In this document: positions 57,440 to 64,000 of the stretch, in pieces
How positions within the stretch are numbered: the first letter of the stretch is position 1
Layout of the letters: each line of letters opens with the position of its first letter
NCBI GenBank assembly: GCA_963383645.1
Contig: OY726576.1
Coordinates: forward strand, 14,207,659 to 14,271,658
Direction of reading: 5' to 3'
DNA: 64,000 nucleotides
Source: Muscardinus avellanarius
Lineage: Eukaryota > Chordata > Mammalia > Rodentia > Gliridae
The notes under the pieces: model-generated
The model's input: the letters and a program-made list of their open reading frames with translations, nothing else
Database searches by the model: none
Told to the model about the DNA's origin: nothing
Made by a program: the position numbers and the translations under genes

Positions 57440-58340
57440 GAGCTGGGCATGATGGTAACATACCTGTTATCCCAGTATTTGGAAGGCTGAAATAAGAAGA
57501 TTGCAGGTTTGAGGGCAGTGTGTAATAATATAGTGAGACCTTATTTCTAAATAAAATATTAAAAGGGCTGAAGGTATAGCTCAGTGGTAGAATGCCCCTG
57601 GGTTCAATCCACAGTACCAGCCACTTTGCATGGAAGCACACACTTTAAATCCCAGTACTTGGGAGGCTGAGACGGAAAATCACAGATTCACTGCCATCCT
57701 TAGCTATTTAGTGAGGCTCTCCACAACTTAGACTGTTCCAAAATAAAGAATTAAAAAATAGGGCTGGGGGTGTAGCTCAGAGGAGAACGCCCCTGGTTCA
57801 ATCCCAGTACTTTAAAAAAAAAAAAAAGTCCACAGTAACCATATATAAAAAGAAAAAAATTTACTATCAAATGTCCTTCAAGCAGATGGAAAATAATCTC
57901 ATAAAGATTCAAAAGGGAACGAAGAGCCGGGCGTGGTGGCGCATGCTTATAATCCCAGTACCTGGAAGCTGAGACTGGAGGATCGTGAGTTCAGTCAGCC
58001 TCAGCTACAACTTAGTGAGAGCTGGTTTCAAAATAAAAGAAAAGCAGGGCCTAGTGTCACATACCTGTAATCCCAGCATCTAAGAGGCTGTCTTGAGACA
58101 GGAGGATCAAGGTTCACAGGCAGCCTCAGCTACTGAAGTGAAGCCCTTTGCAACTCAGTGAAACCCTGTTTCAAAATAAAGAATAAAAAGGGCTGGGGAT
58201 GTAGCTCAGAGGTAGAATGCCCCTGTTTCCAACCCCAGTATCACAAAACAAAACAAAACAAAAACAGAATAAAAAATAGGGCTGGAGTTGTAGCTCTGAG
58301 GCAGAATGTCCCTGGGTTTGATTCTCAGTACTGCAAATAA
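57440..58340 (+). mobile_element. Cluster of sense SINE copies
   Basis: Copies at about 57440-57622, 57625-57825, 57925-58045 (no ID half), 58046-58245, and a lone ID half at 58275-58340 that looks like a partial repeat of the preceding one. Confidence 0.83.
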
Positions 58341-58687
58341 AATAAATAAATATATATATAAAAAAAAAGTAAAGAAAAATTAGGACTCGGGGGTGGTTTA
58401 GTACCCCCTCCCAAAAAAAGAATGAAGAAAAATGAAAATTATAATCTATTATGAATAGATCTAAATGAATGCTAACCATATAAACAACAATATAAAGTCT
58501 CATGAGGGCTATAACATATACAATTAAAATACACAATAAAAGGGATATATACGGTAAAAAGATAAAAGAAGTTTGAAGTGTTCCAAGATCTTCTCATTGC
58601 CTAAGATGAATTAATGTACTAATAAACCATTAATGTGATAAATCTAGGTTGCATTTTGTGGGTAACAACTGAAAGAAGACAGTTACT

Positions 58688-59232
58688 AGGCCTAGCAGCG
58701 CATGCTTGTAATCTTAGTACTCGGGAGGCTGAGACATGAGGATCGCAGTTTCATGGCCAGCCTCAGCTACTTAGTGAGGCCCTCTACAACCTAGTTAGAG
58801 CCTATTTCAAAATAAAGAATAAAAAAAATAAAAAATAGGCCTGGAGGTGTAGGTTGGAGGTAGAATGCCCCTGGGTTCCATCTCCAATACCACACACACA
58901 CATACACATGCGTGCGCGTATGCGCACACGCACAAAAAAGAAAAGTAGAATTGCAAAATCTTAAAATCCTAGCAAAGAGGATATAATATATGTCATAATT
59001 ATACTACAACAAGCCGGGTGTGGTGGTGCACACTTGTAATCCCAGCATTTGGGAGACTGAGACAGGAGGATTATGCCAAGTTCGAAGCCAGCCTCAGCTA
59101 CTTAGTGAGGCCCTCTGCAACTCAGTGAGACCCTGTTTCAAAATAAAGAATAAAAAATAGGGCTGAGGGGTATAAGTCAGAGGTAGAATGCCCCTGGGTT
59201 CCATTCCTAGGACCACAAAAAAAAAAACCAAA
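58688..59232 (+). mobile_element. Two sense SINEs; first with CA/CG tail
   Basis: 58688-58893 with tail CACACATACACATGCGTGCG. 59011-59216 with A tail and a TATG array at 59239-59262. Confidence 0.86.
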
Positions 59233-59655
59233 AAAATTATGTATGTATGTATGTATGTATGTATATCAGATAAAGTATTCTCTGAGCAAGGAAAATGATC
59301 AAGGGCAGGGCAGAGAGGAACAATACGTAATGGAAAAGGGCCAACTCATTGAGGAGACAAAACCTCAGATGTGAATGCCTGGACAACAGAGCTTCGGAAC
59401 CTGAGAGGCAAAAATGTCAGAACTGAAAGGAAGAAGAGAACAATCAACAACCCTCTCATAGTGACAGGCGGGACCACTAGACAGAAATCAGCAAGGATGC
59501 AGCCAGCAACGCCATCAACCACAGATTGGACGGCATCGGTGCTATCCCAGCCAACAACAGCAGGCTGTGTTCCTTCCAAGGGTCCTGGGAACATTCACCA
59601 TGGCAGAATGCATCCTGTCTCATAAAATAAACCTTCACAGCTTGAAACGGAGATA

Positions 59656-59935
59656 TTTCAGGCTGGGATATAGCTCGGTGGTAGAGCACTTGCCCACACA
59701 CAAGGCCCTGGGTTCAGTTGGGGGGGTACTATAAACGACTCTTGTCAGGTGTGCGGGTGTGGTGTATAATTCCAAGGGGAAGGCTGAAGTAGAAGGACCA
59801 TAGGTTCAAGGCCAGCCTAGGTAGCTCAGCTAGATTCTGTCTCAAAACAAAAAATAAAAAGGGCTTGTGAGGTATTTCAATGGTACATTGCCCCTGGGTT
59901 CAATTTCCAATACCACAAACAACAGACAAAACAAA
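59656..59935 (+). mobile_element. ID element and a diverged hybrid SINE
   Basis: Plain ID at 59656-59718 (TAGCTCGGTGGTAGAGCACT). Hybrid copy at about 59735-59920 ending GGTTCAATTTCCAATACC. Confidence 0.78.
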
Positions 59936-60045
59936 ACAAAAACCCCAACAGCTTTTTATATAGAAATACAACAACTTACATAAAATAGACTAATTACTTA
60001 AAAATCACAATCACCCTAATTGGGTCATATATGCCTCTACCGTCT

Positions 60046-60105
60046 CGTATCCCATTAAGATGCATGACTACAACGCACCAATAAACAAATTAAAAAAATT
60101 TTAAA
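60046..60105 (+). mobile_element. Possible L1 3' end (CACCAATAAA type)
   Basis: GATGCATGACTACAACGCAC followed by CAATAAAC and an A-rich end, matching the termini at 13020 and 33190. Confidence 0.4.
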
Positions 60106-60532
60106 GAATCACAGGCACCAAAACTCCTGTAATTTTAAAGAAATGTTTTAACTCCTGGAGCACAAATCATCAGACCCATATGGTTTCACTGACAAATTCT
60201 ACTAAATATTAAAGGAAAAATAATGCTAATTCTATATAATCTCTTCCCAAAAAACAGAAGAGAAAGAAGTATTTCCCAAGTCTTCTTTAAAAAAAAAAAG
60301 GCACTATCCATATAATGAAACCATACAGTAAACAAAAAGAAAACTACAAACCAATTTTCCTTCATAAAACACACACAAAATTTTCCAGTAGATGACCAAA
60401 TCAAACATACCAAGTGAGGTTTAACCCAAAACTACAAGGCTTGTTCAATTAAAAAAAAAATCACTATGAATCAATAGTTTAAAGAGAAAATTCCATGTAT
60501 ACCATTTATACCTGTCAATTAAAATAAATATC

Positions 60533-60932
60533 AAGCTGGGTATGGTGGGACACCACTATAATTCCAATACTTGGGAGGCTGAGAGAAGAGAACCACAAGT
60601 TTGAGGCCAGCCTTAGCAACTTAGCAAGACCCTAGGCAACTTAGTGAGACCCTATTTCAAAATAATATAAAATAGGATTGGGGTATAGCTCAGAGGAAAA
60701 ATGCCCATGGGTTCAGTCTCCAATACCATAAAAAAAACTTTCAGCGGGGCGTGGTGGCACACGCTTGTAATCCCCGCGCTTGGGAGGCGGAGACAGGAGG
60801 ATCGCGCTGGTTCGAAGCCAGTCTTGCTGGCTTAAGAGACCCTGTTTCCAAATAAAAAATATAAAATAGGTCTGGGAGTGTAGCCCGGAGGTAGAAGGGT
60901 TTCCAGGAATCCCAGTATCACCAAAAAAAAAA
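60533..60932 (+). mobile_element. Type D then type A SINE, both sense
   Basis: 60533-60738 type D. 60743-60930 type A (TCTTGCTGGCTTAAGAGACC, AGAAGGGTTTCCAGGAATCC). Confidence 0.88.
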
Positions 60933-61196
60933 AAACACCCCCAACTCCAAAACAAGTATATTAAAGTATAATTAACACTCTAAACTCAATAGTAATAAAG
61001 AAATATCATTAGACAATAAGCAAAGAACCTCGAGCAGTAAAAATGTGAAAACATTTCATTGAAGAGTACAGCTACATCACAAATAAGTATATGAAAAAGT
61101 GTTCAACATTATTAGCCACCAGGAAAATGCCAATTAAAGCCATGATGAGATACTACTATACATATAGTAGAATGACTTAAACTTCAAAATTGATGA

Positions 61197-61612
61197 GAGC
61201 CGGGCGTGGTGGCGCACGCTTGTAATCCCTGTGCTTGGAAGGCGGAGACAGGAGGATTGCGCTGGTTCGAAGCCAGCCTCACTGGCTTAATAGACCCTGT
61301 TTCCAAGTAAAAATACAAAAAATAGGTCTGGGAGTGTAGCCCAGAGGTAGAAGGGCTTCCAGGAACCTCAGTACCACAAAAAAAAAAAAAGGATGAGAAG
61401 CCGGGCGTGATGGCGCACGCTTGTAATCCCCGCACTTGGGAGGCTGAGACAGGAGGATTGCACATGTTCGAAACCAGCCTCAGCTACTTAGTGAAGCTCT
61501 CAGCAACTTAGTGAGACCCTGTTTGAAATAAATATATAAAATAGGTCTGGGAGTATAGCCCAGAGGTAAAAAGCCTCTGGGTTCCACCTTCAGAACCACA
61601 AAAAGAAAAAAG
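61197..61612 (+). mobile_element. Type A and type C SINEs inserted at one target
   Basis: Type A at 61197-61390 and type C at 61400-61612. The word GATGAGA stands before the first, between the two, and after the second (61192, 61392, 61625). Confidence 0.9.
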
Positions 61613-61650
61613 AAAAAAAAAATCGATGAGAAAATGAAGTTTCTTTGTTC

Positions 61651-62325
61651 TTTTTTTGTGGTATTAGGGATTGAACCCAGGGATACTATACCACCAAGCT
61701 AAACTTCCGGCCCTATTTTTTATTTTTAGTTTGAAATTGGGTCTTGCTAGGCTGATGAGAGTGTCACTACTTGCTGAGGCTGTCCTCTGACCTGCGGTCC
61801 TCTTGCCTCAGCCTCCCAAGTACTAATATTATAGGCAAGCACCACTATGCCTAGTGTTTTTTTGTTTGTTTTAAAGCTAAATATACACTTACCTTATGAC
61901 TTGGTAATGGCACTTCTGGGCATTTATCAAAAAGGAATAAGCTGGGTGTGGTGGCACTCAGTTGTAATCCCAGTACTTGGGAGGCTGACACAGGAGGATA
62001 GCAGGTTCATAGCCAGCCTCTGCTACTTAGTGAGACCCTCCACAACTTAATGAGACCCTGTTTCAAAATAAAGAATTGAAACTAAGGCTGGAAGTATAGC
62101 TCAGAGATAGGTATATGCCCCTGGGTTAAATACCAATATTGGGGGGGGAGGGTGAAGCTGGGCGTGGTGGCGCACGCTTGGGAGGCTGAGACAGGAGGAC
62201 TGCAGGGTCCTGGGTTCAATCCCCAGTACTGTGAATAAAAAAACCAACAAACAAAAACAGGGTAGGGGTATAGCTTGGAGGTGATATGCCCCTGGGGTTC
62301 AATCCCCAGTATCACACACACACAC
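61651..62325. mobile_element. Antisense SINE, sense SINE and a deleted mini-copy
   Basis: Antisense type D at 61651-61857; sense copy at 61938-62140; at 62155-62235 a B1 start and an ID end joined (GGAGGACTGCAGGGTCCTGG); then an extra ID half to 62325 with a CA tail. Confidence 0.82.
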
Positions 62326-62649
62326 AAATAAAGACAAAAATAAAAAATAAATTAATACATGCAATATGCAGGGTAAATTCAGAGAGACAGGAAGTAGAAT
62401 GACAGTTGCCAGGAGCTAGGGGAGGAGAGGGATCAGTTGCTGTTTAATGGGTACAGAATTTCAGCTGGGAGAGATGAACAGTTCTGGAGACAGATGGTGT
62501 TGATGGCTCCAAATTTGTACTCAATGCCAATTAACTGTGAACTTAAAAATGGCTAAAGTGATGAATTTTGTTAGTATATTTTACCATAAGAAAATAAGAG
62601 GAAAAAAGTATGTATATGCACCCAAGGAAAACCTTTCAGTGCTGCAGAG

Positions 62650-62945
62650 GCTCTCGCAGACCACCTTCCTACCAGAAGCTCCTGCCAGAGGGGCCTCCAA
62701 CCTCACTTGTGATTGCTTTATTACACCTACTTTCTTGTGTGTGGCTTCTTCCACTCAACCTTGTATCTGTGTGATTCGACCATGTTGTATTGTTAGTTTA
62801 TTCCTTTCAATTCTGAGAATTCCACTGCATGAAGACATCCCAATTCGTTTAATTATTTATCTGTTAATGAACATTTGATTATTTCCACTTTTCCCAGGTA
62901 TTACGAATAGAGCCGCAGTGAATATTTTTATTGTTATTATTACTG
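62650..62945 (-). mobile_element. Old L1 fragment (antisense)
   Basis: ATTCCACTGCATGAAGACAT, GTTAATGAACATTTGATTAT and TTACGAATAGAGCCGCAGTG are the complement of L1 text common near old L1 3' regions. Confidence 0.65.
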
Positions 62946-62949
62946 TTGT

Positions 62950-63845
62950 TATTATTATAGTTTTTGGTACTGGGGATTGAACCCAGGGGTATTCTATCTC
63001 TGAGCTGCAACCCACCCCTTATTTTCTTTTTTATTTTGAAGCAGGGTCCCACCAAGCTGTGGAGGGCCTCATGAGATTGGCCATCAATGCAACCCTCCTG
63101 TCTCAGTTATGCAAGTGCTGGGATTACAGGTGTGTGCCACCATACCCAACTTGATAATTATGTGTGTTTTCTTTGTGATACTGGGAATGGAACCCAGGAG
63201 CATTCTATTTCTAAGCTACACTATCAGCCCTATTTTTTTATTTCTTATGTTGAAACAGGGTCTTACTCAGTTGCAAAGGGCCTCACTAAGTTGCTGAGGC
63301 TGGTCTTGAACCTGCGATCCTTCTGTCTCGGCCTCCCAAGTACTGGGATTCCAAGTGTGTGCTACCACACCTGGCTAATAATTATGTTTTTGTTTGTTTA
63401 TTTGTTTAGCAGTACTGGGGATTTAACCCAGGAGAATTCTACCTCTGAGCTACACCTCAAGCCCTATTTTTTATTCTTTATTTTGAAACAAGGTCTCAAT
63501 AGGTTGCAGAGGGCCTCACTAAGTAGCTGAGGCTGGCCACAAATCTACGATCCTCCTCCTGTCTCAGCCTCCCAAGTACTGGGATTACAAGCATGCACCA
63601 CCATGCCCGGCGTAATGATGTTTTTTTTTTTTCTGTTTTTTGTTTTTGCGGTTCTGGGGATGGAACCCAGGGGCATTTGACCTCCGAGCTACACCTCCTG
63701 CCCTATTTTTTCTTTAATTTGAAACCGGGTCTCACTGAGTTGCAGAGGCCTCACTAAGTAGCTGAGGCTGTCCGCGAACCGCGATCCTCCAGGTCTCAGC
63801 CTCCCAAATGCTGGGATTACAAGCGTGCGCCACCACGCCCGGCTT
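62950..63845 (-). mobile_element. Run of four antisense SINEs
   Basis: Type D copies at about 62962-63152, 63172-63377 and 63408-63613, and a young type B copy at about 63632-63844 (TGTCCGCGAACCGCGATCCT, GCGCCACCACGCCCGGCT). Each has a T-rich tail. Confidence 0.88.
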
Positions 63846-63929
63846 GATGTTTTTAATCATAGAAATAAGCTAGTCTTATAGTTTAGAAAAGGCAGAGTGG
63901 GAAAGAACCCACTTTTAGCTTGCTTAATT

Positions 63930-64000
63930 AATTAATTTATTTTTGGGTGCTGAGGATTGAACCCAGAGGCATTTTACCTTTGAGCTACAACTCCAACCAC
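63930..64000 (-). mobile_element. SINE running off the window end
   Basis: TTAA-rich tail, then GGTGCTGAGGATTGAACCCA and part of the linker-side ID half. Confidence 0.8.

Larger units (their letters stand above)
57240..62580 (+). mobile_element. One ancient L1 dismembered by SINE insertions
   Basis: L1 text appears colinearly between SINEs: 57240-57430 (CAACCTAGAATTCTATACCC), 58390-58680, 59240-59650 (endonuclease-like region), 60100-60525 (reverse-transcriptase region; TCAGACCCATATGGTTTCAC), 61020-61190 (GATGAGATACTACTATACAT), 61870-61935, 62340-62580 (3' UTR). All frames are destroyed. Confidence 0.7.
40918..64000 (-). other. PTPRA: PTPRA 5' intron(s), at least 23 kb
   Basis: Everything upstream of the start-codon exon. 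Noncoding 5' exons may be hidden here but cannot be recognised from sequence alone. It is filled with SINEs, old L1 and a DNA transposon. No recognisable element in 43855-45170, 47000-48130, 49335-49650, 53615-54790, 54860-55420 or 55640-56460 (the last includes an unnamed old-repeat-like stretch near 55980-56130). Confidence 0.75.

Noticed and set aside
59371..59625. 84-codon open frame
   Set aside because: Sits in old L1 sequence and has no coherent domain.

Overview
The window is mammalian nuclear DNA holding one recognisable protein-coding gene. This is the 5' part of PTPRA (receptor-type protein tyrosine phosphatase alpha), read on the minus strand. Eight coding exons are found, all with AG acceptors and GT donors. 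Their phases chain without a break into 909 coding bases (residues 1-303): signal peptide, glycosylated ectodomain, a 9-residue cassette, the transmembrane helix, the juxtamembrane wedge, and the first motifs of catalytic domain D1. The rest of D1 and all of D2 lie beyond base 1. The 5' untranslated exons and promoter probably lie beyond base 64000 or are not recognisable here. Transcript order (right to left): 40911-40839, 40096-39752, 32498-32472, 19489-19405, 18221-18148, 17489-17353, 3238-3148, 1748-1672.

The organism is most likely a sciuromorph or castorimorph-type rodent. About a hundred copies or fragments of a hybrid SINE fill the introns. Its 5' half is a 7SL-derived B1-like monomer. 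Its 3' half is ID-like (tRNA-derived, with box A TAGCTCAGAGGTAGA and box B GGTTCAATCCC). This is the layout known as B1-dID. No mouse/rat-type B2 or B4 and no primate dimeric Alu was seen. The species cannot be fixed from this window.

Four SINE subtypes can be told apart by eye; the letters are mine. D (ancestral): CAGCTACTTAGTGAGGCC then AAAATAGGGCTGGGGGTG and GAATGCCCCTGGG. B: GTTCGCGGACAGCC, GGGCAGGGGGTGTAGC, GGTCAAATGCCCC. C: CTGTTTCCAAATAAAATA, GGTCTGGGAGTATAGCCC. A: like C but shortened (GCTGGCTTAAGAGACC) and ending AGGGCTTCCAGGAACCCC. A and C copies carry the best target-site duplications and are found inserted into B and D copies, not the reverse.

Layout: 1-3.2 kb, D1 exons and SINEs; 3.2-17.4 kb, a large SINE/L1-filled intron; 17.3-19.5 kb, compact cluster of three exons (wedge, juxtamembrane, transmembrane); 19.5-32.5 kb, repeat-rich intron with compound microsatellites; 32.5 kb, the 27-base cassette exon; 32.5-39.7 kb, intron; 39.7-40.9 kb, ectodomain and signal-peptide exons; 41-64 kb, 5' intron with old L1, a Tigger-like DNA transposon, a GC-rich block near 49 kb, and one ancient L1 broken up by many SINEs (57.2-62.6 kb). 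Older LINE-2 and MIR pieces occur throughout. No RNA gene, CRISPR array, second coding gene or undescribed biological system could be supported.
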